From NCBI RefSeq assembly GCF_026712245.1, contig NZ_JAPPUY010000003.1:62001-126000 (forward strand): DNA of 64,000 nucleotides. Direction: 5' to 3'. Under the pieces are notes generated by a model, which saw only the letters and a list, made by a program, of their open reading frames with translations, was not told the origin of the DNA and searched no databases. A program made the translations under genes and the position numbers. This document shows positions 17,008 through 25,256 of this stretch, in pieces; the stretch's first letter is position 1, and every line of letters begins with the position of its first letter. Source of the stretch: Roseateles hydrophilus. Lineage in GTDB: Bacteria; Pseudomonadota; Gammaproteobacteria; Burkholderiales; Burkholderiaceae_C.

Positions 17008-18293
17008 GGCGTGGTCTCGGCGGCAGGCAGACGGACTCGGCGCTTGCCGGTAAGCAGGTCAGCCATCAGCGCAGCCTTCTCCTGCTTGAGCCGCTCGATC
17101 TGCGCCGCGATGAGTTCCACTTCACGCCTCGCGGTGTCCAGCACCTCGACGATGCGCAGTTGGACGGGCAGCGGCGGAATGTTGAACGGCCACTTCAGCC
17201 AGCGCTCGGTCTTGAAGATCATCTTCTCGACATGCACGCCGATGCTCGAGTGGAAGCAGGTCTGCTGGAAGTAGCGCGACTCTGACAGGTAGCGCAGGAA
17301 GCGCAGGTCGATCTGCCCGTCGCTGTTCAGCACCGCATATTCATTGGAGACGACTGCGCCGTCCAACTCGGCGGGCACGATGCCGCAAGCACCGTGCACG
17401 ATCTGCCGCTTGGAAATCAGAAAGTCGCCGGCGCGGACGAAAAACTGCGTCGGCGTCTTGATCTCGCTGCCGCTCAGGATCTCGCGCAACTCGACGCCAC
17501 CACGCGAACGCTTCACCGTCACGAGACGATAGGCTTCGTTCGGGCTCAGCGAGACAGGCCTACGTACTTCGACCAGATGACGGCTGAGCGAGATTCGCGT
17601 CCATCCCTCGGGCGCTGGCGGCAGCGTCGGAATGCCCGGCTGAACCGAAGCTGGGTAGCCGCCGTTGTCCGTGCCACCGTCCGCACTCGGGTTGGCAGGC
17701 GGCAAATGCAGCGTCATGGCAAGTAACGCTTGCCACTGCAGGGTACGGTTTGCAAGGAGATCCTTCATCCGCTTGATCGCGTCATCCCAAGTCGACAAAG
17801 CCTCCGCCAGTCGTCGCTGCTCAGGCAGCCGAGGAAGCATGATCGGAAAACTACAAACGTCATCTCGCGTGATGTTTGGGTCTTTTCGGCTGCTGGCCGC
17901 ATAGCTCCGCCAGAGACCGACATGCCTATTGAGCCAATGCAAGACGTACATCGGGTCCGCTTGCTCACGATCCAACTCAATCGCAGAAATCGCCTGGTTG
18001 ACAGCGCCCTCCACCGTCAGCACGCCAGTCCGGCCGATCTGCTTGAATCCGCCATACATTGCCACCAACACGGTTCCGGCGGGAAAGAGGCGGCACGGTG
18101 ATTCGGCCAAGGCTGCGTCGGTGATCAATTCATCCGTGGTGACCACAACGTCATTGGTTAGGTCCATTGTCTTTACCCAGGGCCAACGCCCACCGACGAA
18201 GAACCGTTCATGCTGGGCTCGTTCGGGCGTACCGCCAGACTTGATCTTCCCGATCTGAGCCAACGTGGTCTCACGCCATCCATCAGGGAGCAT
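17004..18293 (-). CDS. hsdS: Type I specificity subunit S (HsdS)
   Basis: This is the DNA-recognition subunit. Its 429 residues hold two target-recognition domains (residues about 1-150 and 220-380), each followed by a conserved helix. The central spacer shows LPRLPEQQRLAEALSTWDDAI and the C-terminal one IPPLPVQLRIVEVLDTARREVEL. This is the normal two-half layout giving a bipartite recognition site. The start overlaps nothing upstream; 53 bp separate it from hsdM. The recognition sequence cannot be predicted from the sequence alone. Confidence 0.94.
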   Translation of the reverse strand: MLPDGWRETTLAQIGKIKSGGTPERAQHERFFVGGRWPWVKTMDLTNDVVVTTDELITDAALAESPCRLFPAGTVLVAMYGGFKQIGRTGVLTVEGAVNQAISAIELDREQADPMYVLHWLNRHVGLWRSYAASSRKDPNITRDDVCSFPIMLPRLPEQRRLAEALSTWDDAIKRMKDLLANRTLQWQALLAMTLHLPPANPSADGGTDNGGYPASVQPGIPTLPPAPEGWTRISLSRHLVEVRRPVSLSPNEAYRLVTVKRSRGGVELREILSGSEIKTPTQFFVRAGDFLISKRQIVHGACGIVPAELDGAVVSNEYAVLNSDGQIDLRFLRYLSESRYFQQTCFHSSIGVHVEKMIFKTERWLKWPFNIPPLPVQLRIVEVLDTARREVELIAAQIERLKQEKAALMADLLTGKRRVRLPAAETTP

Positions 18294-18346
18294 CGGAGTT
18301 CCCCATCACAAAACGACGGCGAACGGCTTTCGCGAAAGGCAGGCCG

Positions 18347-19861
18347 TCACACATAGCCGAGCTCCTTCAAGTAGGCGTCCATCTGCAGCTCTAGCCGTAC
18401 CAGCTCGGCTTTGAGCTGCTCGCGTTCGCGACGCACCTCCATAAGGTCGATCGTCGCCTCCTCCTCGAAGGTATCGACATAGCGCGGGATGTTGAGGTTG
18501 AAGTCGTTCTCGGCGATCTCGGCGGGCGTGGCTAGGTACGCATATCGCGCCACCGGCTGCCGTGCTGCGACAGCGTCCAGGATGCGCTGCAGATCGGCCT
18601 CTCGCAGCACGTTCTGGTTCTTCCCGGCTTCGAAGTCGCGGCTGGCATCGATGAACAGCACCTTCTCGTCGGCTTTGTTCTTGCGGAACACCAGCACGGC
18701 GGCGGGGATGCCCGTTCCGTAGAAGAGCTTCTCTGGCAGGCCGATCACCACATCCAGCAGGTTCTCTTCGATCAGCTTCTGGCGGATGCGCCCCTCGGCT
18801 GCGCCACGGAACAGCACGCCGTGCGGCACCACAACAGCCATGCGGCCGGTGCCGGGCTTCATGGTCTCGATCATGTGCAGGATGAAGGCGTAGTCGCCCT
18901 TCGTGCGTGGTGGCACGCCGCGGCGGAAACGGCTGAACTTGTCGGCGTCGGCGCCTTCGAAGCCCCACTTCTCCAGGCTGAAGGGCGGGTTGGCAACGAC
19001 GATGTCGAAGTGCTTCAGGCTCGCCGCGCCATCCAACAGCTTCGGGTTGCGGATGGTGTCGCCCCACTCGATGCGGTGGTTGTCCTCGCCATGCAGGAAC
19101 ATGTTCATCTTGGCAAGGGCCCAGGTACTCCCGATTGCTTCCTGGCCATAGAGCGCGTACTTACGCGAGCCCGTGCTTTCGCGGACCAAGCGGCCGCACT
19201 TCATCAGCAGTGAGCCGGAGCCGCAGGTCGGATCGCAGATCTCGTCGCCCTCTTTCGGCGCCATCAATCGGGCCATCAGCGTCGAGACCTCGGGCGGGGT
19301 ATAGAACTCACCGGCCTTCTTGCCGCTGGTGGAGGCGAAGTTCTTGATCAGGAACTCGTAGGCATTGCCGATCACGTCGAGCTGACCGACGCGGCTAGGG
19401 CGCAGATCCAGTTCGGGCTTGGCAAAGTCCTCCAGCAGGTGGCGGAGGATGTCGTTCTTCTGCTGCTCGTCACCCAGCTTGTTGGAGTTGAAGCTGATGT
19501 CCTGGAACACATCGCGCAGCTTGGTGATGTTGGCCTCTTCGATCGCGTGCAGGGCCTTGTCGATGCGCTCACCATTGCCAGGGCTGTGCCGCTGGTTGTG
19601 CAGGGCGTAGAAGCTCGCGTCCGAAGGCAGCACAAATCGTTCGCTCTTGAGCATCTCCGCGATCAGTTCTGGGTGATCACCGTATTGCTGCTTGTAGCCG
19701 TCATAGTGGTCTTGCCAGACGTCCGAGACGTACTTCAAGAACAGCATCGTCAACACGAAGTCTTTGTAGATGCTGGGGTCGACGGTGCCGCGGAAGGTGT
19801 CGCAGGCGTTCCAGACAGCGGCGTTGATGTCGTCTTGGCTGACGTTCGTGATTTCAGTCAT
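18347..19861 (-). CDS. hsdM: Type I DNA adenine methyltransferase subunit (HsdM)
   Basis: This modification subunit methylates adenine in the recognition site using S-adenosylmethionine. The 504 residues show the N-terminal HsdM helical domain, the SAM-binding motif DPTCGSGS (210-217) and the catalytic NPPF (291-294). It lies between the half-size S gene (stop eight bases upstream) and hsdS. The order M-S-R, with an extra S-like gene in front, suggests one operon driven from the promoter at 20486-20514. Confidence 0.96.
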   Translation of the reverse strand: MTEITNVSQDDINAAVWNACDTFRGTVDPSIYKDFVLTMLFLKYVSDVWQDHYDGYKQQYGDHPELIAEMLKSERFVLPSDASFYALHNQRHSPGNGERIDKALHAIEEANITKLRDVFQDISFNSNKLGDEQQKNDILRHLLEDFAKPELDLRPSRVGQLDVIGNAYEFLIKNFASTSGKKAGEFYTPPEVSTLMARLMAPKEGDEICDPTCGSGSLLMKCGRLVRESTGSRKYALYGQEAIGSTWALAKMNMFLHGEDNHRIEWGDTIRNPKLLDGAASLKHFDIVVANPPFSLEKWGFEGADADKFSRFRRGVPPRTKGDYAFILHMIETMKPGTGRMAVVVPHGVLFRGAAEGRIRQKLIEENLLDVVIGLPEKLFYGTGIPAAVLVFRKNKADEKVLFIDASRDFEAGKNQNVLREADLQRILDAVAARQPVARYAYLATPAEIAENDFNLNIPRYVDTFEEEATIDLMEVRREREQLKAELVRLELQMDAYLKELGYV

Positions 19862-19869
19862 CTGTGCTC

Positions 19870-20478
19870 TCAGGTGAGATTCGTGGGTTGCCCGCTCGCC
19901 AGGGCCGAGGCGAGCGCTTCGAGCTGAAGCTCGCGGTTTTGGATCAGGGCCGTCAGAACGGCGCGCTCACGCGCAACTGCGGCAGCCAAATCTGTGACGA
20001 CCCGTTGCGTCGCAAGCGATGGCAGCGGGATCTCGAGGGCCTCGAGCGCTTGCCGGGTCACGCTGAGTTGCAGCGATCCAGAGGCCGCCTGCAGGAGCTG
20101 ACGTTGCACCGGGCCCTGCCCAACGACCCAGGCAAGGAACTCCGGCATCAGCAGCTCGCGAGCCTTGACCGTCAGGTGGAACAGGTGAGGCCCGCAGACT
20201 GCAGGCGCCGGGGGCGGATCAACGCACACAGCGAAGTACCGACTGCCCCTCGACACGAAAAGTAGGTCGCCATCGCTCAGCCAGTCCGGCTCCTTGCGCC
20301 CCACCAGTTCCGTACGGACCGCCGACGACCAGTCGACACCCCCGCCAGGCAGGATGTCCTTCATCTGGACAACGGCGACCGCGCCCTCAGGAACCGCCTC
20401 AACCGCGCCTCGAAAGGGGTGTCCGGCACGGATGTGCGCCAGATCGCCCAGCCTTGTTTTTAGTGCGGCATCGTTCAT
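19870..20478 (-). CDS. Half-size HsdS-like specificity protein (single TRD)
   Basis: This 202-residue protein contains one target-recognition-like domain (residues 8-150) and one conserved S-subunit helix. The helix is marked by EIPLPSLATQRVVTDLAAAV followed by a heptad-like stretch to residue 195. A complete HsdS has two such units, so this is a natural half-subunit. Half-S proteins can dimerise and recognise palindromic sites, or pair with another S subunit. It is the first gene of the type I operon, only 8 bp from hsdM, and begins right at the predicted transcription start (leaderless). It may be functional or a leftover of a recombined S gene; the open, well-spaced frame favours function. 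Confidence 0.8.
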   Translation of the reverse strand: MNDAALKTRLGDLAHIRAGHPFRGAVEAVPEGAVAVVQMKDILPGGGVDWSSAVRTELVGRKEPDWLSDGDLLFVSRGSRYFAVCVDPPPAPAVCGPHLFHLTVKARELLMPEFLAWVVGQGPVQRQLLQAASGSLQLSVTRQALEALEIPLPSLATQRVVTDLAAAVARERAVLTALIQNRELQLEALASALASGQPTNLT

Positions 20479-20485
20479 GTTGCAG

Positions 20486-20514
20486 ATCTTAGCGTGATAG
20501 TGCTAGGATGCCAA
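20486..20514 (-). promoter_or_regulatory. Promoter of the type I restriction operon
   Basis: TTGGCA (20514-20509), 17-bp spacer, TAAGAT (20491-20486), reading leftward. The expected start of transcription is about 20479-20480, one or two bases before the ATG at 20478. No ribosome-binding site is present, so the first message is probably leaderless. Confidence 0.6.
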
Positions 20515-20604
20515 CATCGATTTCGTGCGCAGCATTCGTGATGACGCACCAAAAGCGATTCCTAGAGCAACACAAGGAGGCAATCAACGTGGGAAAGGGA
20601 ACTA

Positions 20605-20635
20605 TTGACACTTCCCCAATTGGGAAGTCACAATT
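20605..20635 (+). promoter_or_regulatory. higBA promoter with overlapping operator
   Basis: TTGACA (20605-20610), 18-bp spacer, CACAAT (20629-20634). An inverted repeat ACTTCCC / GGGAAGT (20610-20616 and 20622-20628) with a central CCCAATTGGG palindrome fills the spacer. A repressor bound there would block RNA polymerase, as expected for autoregulation by a HigA-type antitoxin. Confidence 0.6.
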
Positions 20636-20665
20636 CAACCATGCCGGGGGGCCAAAGCGAGGCCT

Positions 20666-20956
20666 ATGCAACTAGTCAACATACCCATCTTGGAGCAGCT
20701 GAAGGCGGCCCATGCAGACGCTCGGGGAGCGCTGGATGCCTGGCGCAAGGAAGTGGAGGGCGCGACTTGGACTTCCCCGCAGGACATCAAGGACCGCTAC
20801 GCCTCAGCAAGTTTTTTGGGTGGCAACCGAGTCATCTTCAACATCAAGGGCAACAGCTACCGGCTGGTTGTCAAAGTCCGTTTTCAGAACGGCATCGTCA
20901 TGATCGAGTGGGGCGGCACACACGCCGAGTACGACAAGAAGAACTTCGGCCAGTGA
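20666..20956 (+). CDS. higB: HigB-family mRNA-interferase toxin
   Basis: This 96-residue protein of the HigB/RelE fold is expected to cut mRNA at the ribosome. Diagnostic stretches are KDRYASASFLGGNRVIFNIK (residues 42-61) and YRLVVKVRFQNGIVMIEWGGTH, as in HigB_toxin family members. It starts at the ATG with GCGAGG upstream and precedes the antitoxin gene by 31 bp, the toxin-first order typical of higBA. The promoter with an embedded palindrome lies directly upstream. Confidence 0.9.
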   Translation: MQLVNIPILEQLKAAHADARGALDAWRKEVEGATWTSPQDIKDRYASASFLGGNRVIFNIKGNSYRLVVKVRFQNGIVMIEWGGTHAEYDKKNFGQ

Positions 20957-20987
20957 GCCCCAAGACCCTCGACACCAGGAGAAGAAC

Positions 20988-22214
20988 ATGAGCACGCAGA
21001 TTCGAGTACTGAAGACGGACGGCGATCACGCCGTTGCCGTTGCTCGGCTGTCTGAGCTGATGGACATGGACCCCGCAGCGGGGACCACCGAAGAGGCTGA
21101 GCTGGAGTTGCTGGCTCTGCTCATCCAGTCGTACGAACAGACCAAGTTCCCCCCTACGCCGCCGGACCCGATCGACGCCATCCTGTTCCGCATGGATCAG
21201 CAGCGGCTGGCACACAAGGACCTCGTGCCCTACATCGGCTCAATGTCCAAGGTCTCCGAGGTACTGAGCCGCAAGCGCCCGCTGAGCTTGGCGATGATCC
21301 GCCGTCTGCACGCAGGCCTGGGCATCCCGGCTGACGTGCTGATCGGCGAAGGGCAAGAGCTGTCGGTTGATTCGACGGTGGACTACACGAAGTTCCCGTT
21401 GGCCGAGATGCAGGAACGTGGCCTGTTCGGGCCGAACAAGCGGCCGCTGCAGTCCCTGAAGGAATACGCAGAAGAACTGGTGACGGGCTTCTTTCGATGC
21501 GCGTCAGGCCTGGGCGGACAGCCGGTCATGATGCGTGCGACGCTCCATCAAACGGGAGCCCGCACCATGGACGAGTACGCGTTCAAGGTTTGGCAAGCCT
21601 GCGTGCTGCGAAAGGCACGCGCCATGGCTCTCAAAGGCACGTATCAGCACGGCGTCATCACGTCAGAGTGGATCCGCAACCTGACTCGGCTGTCGACCTT
21701 CGAGTCTGGCCCGCTGCTGGCTCAGGAGTACCTCTCCAACCACGGCATCGCGTTGGTCTTTGAGCGGCACTTCGACAAGACCTACCTCGACGGGGCAGCG
21801 ATGCTGGACGGCGAAGCACCGATTGTTGCGCTGACGCTTCGGCACGACCGTATCGACAACTTCTGGTTCGCCCTGCTGCACGAACTCATCCACGTCCAGC
21901 GGCATTTGACTGCGTCGGATCCGTGCTTTGCGGACAACCTGGACGACAAGACCCGAACCAGCGATCAAGAGCTGGAGGCCGATCGGGAGGCCGGAGAAGC
22001 CTTGATTCCCGAGGCCGCTTGGGTCAACGCCCCAGTCAGGATCAGCCACTCGACCGAGGACGCGGTCGACCTGGCGCGGCAACTGCAGATTCACCCGGCC
22101 ATCATCGCCGGGAGAGTTCGCAAGGAGACGGAGAACTGGCGCCTGCTGTCAAACCTGATCAGCTCTGCTGGCAAGGTCTCCGACTTGTTAAACAACCAAC
22201 TGGCCTGCCAGTGA
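20988..22214 (+). CDS. higA: HigA-type antitoxin fused to ImmA/IrrE metallopeptidase
   Basis: This 408-residue two-part protein has an N-terminal HigA-like helix-turn-helix region (residues about 45-120, with SMSKVSEVLSRKRPLSLAMI). The ImmA/IrrE-type zinc peptidase domain at about 200-400 has HELIH at 298-302 and a downstream glutamate-rich ELEADREAGE. Known HigA antitoxins are often about 100 residues; the protease domain adds an extra function. The domain could degrade the antitoxin half or a phage repressor and thereby release the toxin, by analogy with ImmA and IrrE. It lies directly downstream of higB. Confidence 0.88.
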   Translation: MSTQIRVLKTDGDHAVAVARLSELMDMDPAAGTTEEAELELLALLIQSYEQTKFPPTPPDPIDAILFRMDQQRLAHKDLVPYIGSMSKVSEVLSRKRPLSLAMIRRLHAGLGIPADVLIGEGQELSVDSTVDYTKFPLAEMQERGLFGPNKRPLQSLKEYAEELVTGFFRCASGLGGQPVMMRATLHQTGARTMDEYAFKVWQACVLRKARAMALKGTYQHGVITSEWIRNLTRLSTFESGPLLAQEYLSNHGIALVFERHFDKTYLDGAAMLDGEAPIVALTLRHDRIDNFWFALLHELIHVQRHLTASDPCFADNLDDKTRTSDQELEADREAGEALIPEAAWVNAPVRISHSTEDAVDLARQLQIHPAIIAGRVRKETENWRLLSNLISSAGKVSDLLNNQLACQ

Positions 22215-22251
22215 GAAAGGAGGCGCAACAAATGCTGCCGTACAAATAGGA

Positions 22252-22277
22252 AAGGGCAAGCTTGAGAGCTTGCCCTT
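22252..22277 (+). terminator. Hairpin after higBA
   Basis: The 11-bp perfect stem AAGGGCAAGCT / AGCTTGCCCTT has a 4-base loop, 38 bp after the higA stop. It is not followed by a long T-run, so it may act as a weak or bidirectional terminator separating higBA from the ubiquitin-like operon. Confidence 0.55.
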
Positions 22278-22432
22278 AGGGGTGAATCTGACGCGAACGC
22301 CCGACTCGGTTTGGCGATTGAGAGTGTGTTTGCGTCGAAGCCCCTAGTCAAGGCTCCCAAGCGATGTCTGTGGTCTTTCGTGGCTGACCAGTCACGGAAC
22401 AACGTTCATTTCGCTTTACGAAAGGGGCAGCC

Positions 22433-23539
22433 ATGCCCAACGCAAACACCTTCCTTCCTGCCCAAGATGGGCACTTCATCGAGGTCGCTGGCCTCGACCT
22501 CGTGTTCAAGCCTGTTCCTCTGGCTGACCACACCCCCACCGGGGCGCAAATTGCCAGCGCAGCTGGATACAGCGATACCCAGGTGGTCACCGTTCTCCAC
22601 CTGCTGGCCAACGGCGAACTGGAAGACATTCGCCCAACCGAAGTTGTGAGCGTTCCGCAGCCCGGCGGCCGGTTCGTTGTGGTCGTCACCGACCGCTCGT
22701 ATCGGCTGACGATCGATGGCAAGCGCATCGATTGGCCCGCGCAGCGGATCTCCGGGAGCATCCTGCGCCACCTCGGCGGCGTTCAGGCGGACAAACTCCT
22801 GTACTTGGAGCGTCAGGACAAGGCTGACGTTGTCGTCGGAGACCACGACCTGGTCGATCTCGGCCATGCAGGGGTCGAAGCCTTCTACAGCCGAGCCCCC
22901 GTCTGGATCCTCAACATCCAGGGCGTCCGCCTCGAGGTGCCAACGCCAACGATCGTTGTCAGTGAGGCGATGCGCCAAGCCGGCTTTGACACCAATCAAG
23001 GCTGGCACATCTTCCTCAAGGTGGCGGGGCAACCGAAGCAGGAGCTCGAACTCACCTCGGTCGTTGACCTTCGGACGCCCGGCATCGAGAAGATCCGGTT
23101 GACCCCGAAAGACGTGAGCAACGGTGAAGCTGCGCAAGCGCTTCGCCGTGACTTCCCGTTGCTGGACGTCGACGAACACTACCTCGACGAGCACTTTGCC
23201 CGGTGGGAGACGGTGCTCGACAACCAGCGGCGCTGGCTGCTGATCTTTGGGTATTCGGTTCCCGCGGGCTACAACCAACAGCAGATCACCTTGGCCCTCG
23301 AAGTGCCGCCGACCTACCCCGGGGCGCAAATCGACATGTTCTATGTCTTCCCGAGTCTCGCGCTCAACAGTGGTCAAACGATTGAGTGCACGCAGGTACA
23401 GGAGGCCATATGTGGCCAGTCCTACCAGCGGTGGTCACGCCATCGGTCCGATGCCTGTCAGTGGCGACCGGACTCCGACAACGTCGTGACGCACCTTGCC
23501 CTGGTCGAGTCAGCGCTGGCCAAAGAGGTGCAGCAGTGA
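22433..23539 (+). CDS. Three ubiquitin-like domains fused to prokaryotic E2 (family E)
   Basis: This is a 368-residue fusion. Residues 15-84, 89-155 and 157-224 are ubiquitin-like repeats of the bacterial multiubiquitin type; the last two end in the shared signature VDLxxxG[VI]E. Residues about 235-368 form a Prok-E2_E-like conjugating domain: VPPTYPGAQIDMFY, a candidate catalytic cysteine C319 in the GxxxC position of E2 folds, then YQRWSRH and a tail. ATG at 22433 has GAAAGGGG upstream. The Ubl units have no free C-terminal glycine because they run into the E2. The downstream gene overlaps its stop by 4 bp. It is probably part of an antiphage protein-conjugation operon. Confidence 0.85.
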   Translation: MPNANTFLPAQDGHFIEVAGLDLVFKPVPLADHTPTGAQIASAAGYSDTQVVTVLHLLANGELEDIRPTEVVSVPQPGGRFVVVVTDRSYRLTIDGKRIDWPAQRISGSILRHLGGVQADKLLYLERQDKADVVVGDHDLVDLGHAGVEAFYSRAPVWILNIQGVRLEVPTPTIVVSEAMRQAGFDTNQGWHIFLKVAGQPKQELELTSVVDLRTPGIEKIRLTPKDVSNGEAAQALRRDFPLLDVDEHYLDEHFARWETVLDNQRRWLLIFGYSVPAGYNQQQITLALEVPPTYPGAQIDMFYVFPSLALNSGQTIECTQVQEAICGQSYQRWSRHRSDACQWRPDSDNVVTHLALVESALAKEVQQ

Positions 23540-24927
23540 ACCCGTCCACCAACCTGACGATCACCTATGCAGACCACCGGAAGCTGCGAGATCACCTCTT
23601 TCCAGGCGATGGTCTTGAGGCAGCCGCCATCTTGCTCTGCGCTCGGACTCCTGGTCCACGAGTGCGCCTGCTCGTGAAGCAGGTGTTGTTGGTGCCGCAT
23701 TCCGCTTGTAAGGAGCGGCGCTCGGACTACCTGGTTTGGCCGGGTTCGGCGATCGAAGAGGCCTTTGACTTGGCGGAAGCTGATGGCCTCTCTTTGGTGC
23801 TGACCCACTCGCATCCAGGTGGTCTGTTCGGCTTCTCTCGGCACGACGACCGAAGCGATCTGTTGACGGTGCCCAGCCTCTTTCAAGCGCTTGGCGGCCT
23901 GCACGGCACAGCGATCATGACCCCTGATGGCGCCATGTTGGCGCGTCTGTACCGGCAGGACATGTCACCGATCCCGATCGAGTCCGTGATGGTTGCAGGT
24001 GATGACCTCACCTGGCACTGGGCCGACAGGAAGTTCAGCCCTCGACCAACAGCATTCACCAGCGAAGCGACCCAAGAGCTCGGTCGCCTCAGCGCCTGCG
24101 TCATCGGTGTGTCTGGGACGGGCTCGCTCGTCGCGGAGCAGCTCGCACGGCTTGGATTCGGCCAGGTGATCCTCATCGACTTCGACAAGATCGAACCGCG
24201 CAATCTGAATCGAATCGTCAACTCGACGCTTGCGGACGCCAAGGCTCAGAGATCGAAGGTCGTCGCGTTTGCTGAAGCTGTGACCAGCTACAGGGGCGAG
24301 GGGGTCGCCGTACCAGTGAACGCCTCCATCTCGACACGCGAAGCAGTGCTGTGCGCCAGCCAAACCGACGTGATGTTCTCGTGCGTCGACACCCTTGACG
24401 CTCGACAGATCGCAGATCTGTTGGCCGCCAGCTTCTTGATCCCGCTGTTCGACGTCGGCGTCTCGATTCCAACCAGAAAAGCGCAGCGGGGGGCGGCCAT
24501 CGCGGACGTCTGCGGGCGAATCGACTACGTCCACCCGGGTGGCCCGACGCTTCAAGATCGTGGGGTCTACGACCCCGCCTCGCTGCGCGCGGAGTACCTG
24601 CGGCGCACGGCACCGGATGCACACAGGGAAGAGATGCAGGCCGGCTATCTGCGCGGCGTCACCGAAGAAGCGCCAGCAGTCATTGCGTTGAACATGAGGG
24701 CGGCATCCGCATGCGTGATGGAGTTCATCGCGCGGGCCCACCCGTTTCGCCATGAGTCCAACGCTGCGTACGCCAGAACGCAGTTCAGTCTCGCTGCGAA
24801 CGAAGAGGATTTCTTCCCGGTTGAGTCGTTCCCAACGACGACCATCCCCCAGTTCGCACGCGGCGACCTGGAGCCGCTCCTGGGGCTCCCCGCCCTTCGC
24901 GCGCCGAGGTCGGAGGCAATCGCATGA
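23536..24927 (+). CDS. JAB deubiquitinase-E1 (ThiF) fusion
   Basis: I start this at the GTG at 23536, which overlaps the E2 stop (GTGA) and follows AAAGAGG; this gives 463 residues. The N-terminal half is a JAB/JAMM metalloprotease: E28, then H91-S-H93, seven residues, S101 and D104, exactly the HxHx7Sx2D pattern. The C-terminal half is an E1/ThiF adenylating domain with GVSGTGS (191-197), D215 in the nucleotide fold, NLNR (223-226) and CVDT (283-286). One protein thus both activates and removes ubiquitin-like proteins. It is coupled to its E2 partner in front and DUF6527 behind. Confidence 0.9.
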   Translation: MNPSTNLTITYADHRKLRDHLFPGDGLEAAAILLCARTPGPRVRLLVKQVLLVPHSACKERRSDYLVWPGSAIEEAFDLAEADGLSLVLTHSHPGGLFGFSRHDDRSDLLTVPSLFQALGGLHGTAIMTPDGAMLARLYRQDMSPIPIESVMVAGDDLTWHWADRKFSPRPTAFTSEATQELGRLSACVIGVSGTGSLVAEQLARLGFGQVILIDFDKIEPRNLNRIVNSTLADAKAQRSKVVAFAEAVTSYRGEGVAVPVNASISTREAVLCASQTDVMFSCVDTLDARQIADLLAASFLIPLFDVGVSIPTRKAQRGAAIADVCGRIDYVHPGGPTLQDRGVYDPASLRAEYLRRTAPDAHREEMQAGYLRGVTEEAPAVIALNMRAASACVMEFIARAHPFRHESNAAYARTQFSLAANEEDFFPVESFPTTTIPQFARGDLEPLLGLPALRAPRSEAIA

Positions 24928-25256
24928 AGGCCAAGAGGCTGTTGCTGAGGCTGTTCGACTTCGTGGCCCCGGCTCGCCGCCTCCAGGTGGTCAGTGGAGA
25001 CAGCCTGCCTCCTAGGCTGCCGTTGAGGGCCCTCGTGCTGGCGCGGGACGGCGATGAAGATTGGTGTGTAGGGATGCGGTGCCCTTGCGGTTGTGGCAGG
25101 AAGATCGAGCTGCTACTGATCAAAGAGGCAGCACCGCGCTGGGATCTGCTCCTGGACGAGGAGGGCCGCCCATCCCTGACCCCTTCAGTGTGGCTACGTG
25201 ACGGCTGTCAGTCGCACTTCTGGGTTCGCCATGGTCGAGTGCACTGGTGCCCTTAG
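24924..25256 (+). CDS. DUF6527 family protein, putative zinc-binding
   Basis: This 110-residue protein overlaps the E1 stop by 4 bp, so it is translated with the conjugation system. Cysteines and histidines cluster in MRCPCGCG (C53, C55, C57) and CQSHFWVRHGRVHWC (C95, H98, C109), consistent with a zinc ribbon. Small DUF6527 proteins are recurrent partners of bacterial E1/E2 operons. Their function is unknown; a substrate or effector role is possible. It is the last gene before gyrB. Confidence 0.8.
   Translation: MKAKRLLLRLFDFVAPARRLQVVSGDSLPPRLPLRALVLARDGDEDWCVGMRCPCGCGRKIELLLIKEAAPRWDLLLDEEGRPSLTPSVWLRDGCQSHFWVRHGRVHWCP

Noticed and set aside
14656-17274. 872-codon plus-strand frame opposite hsdR
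   Set aside because: Antisense shadow of hsdR, whose motifs are complete.
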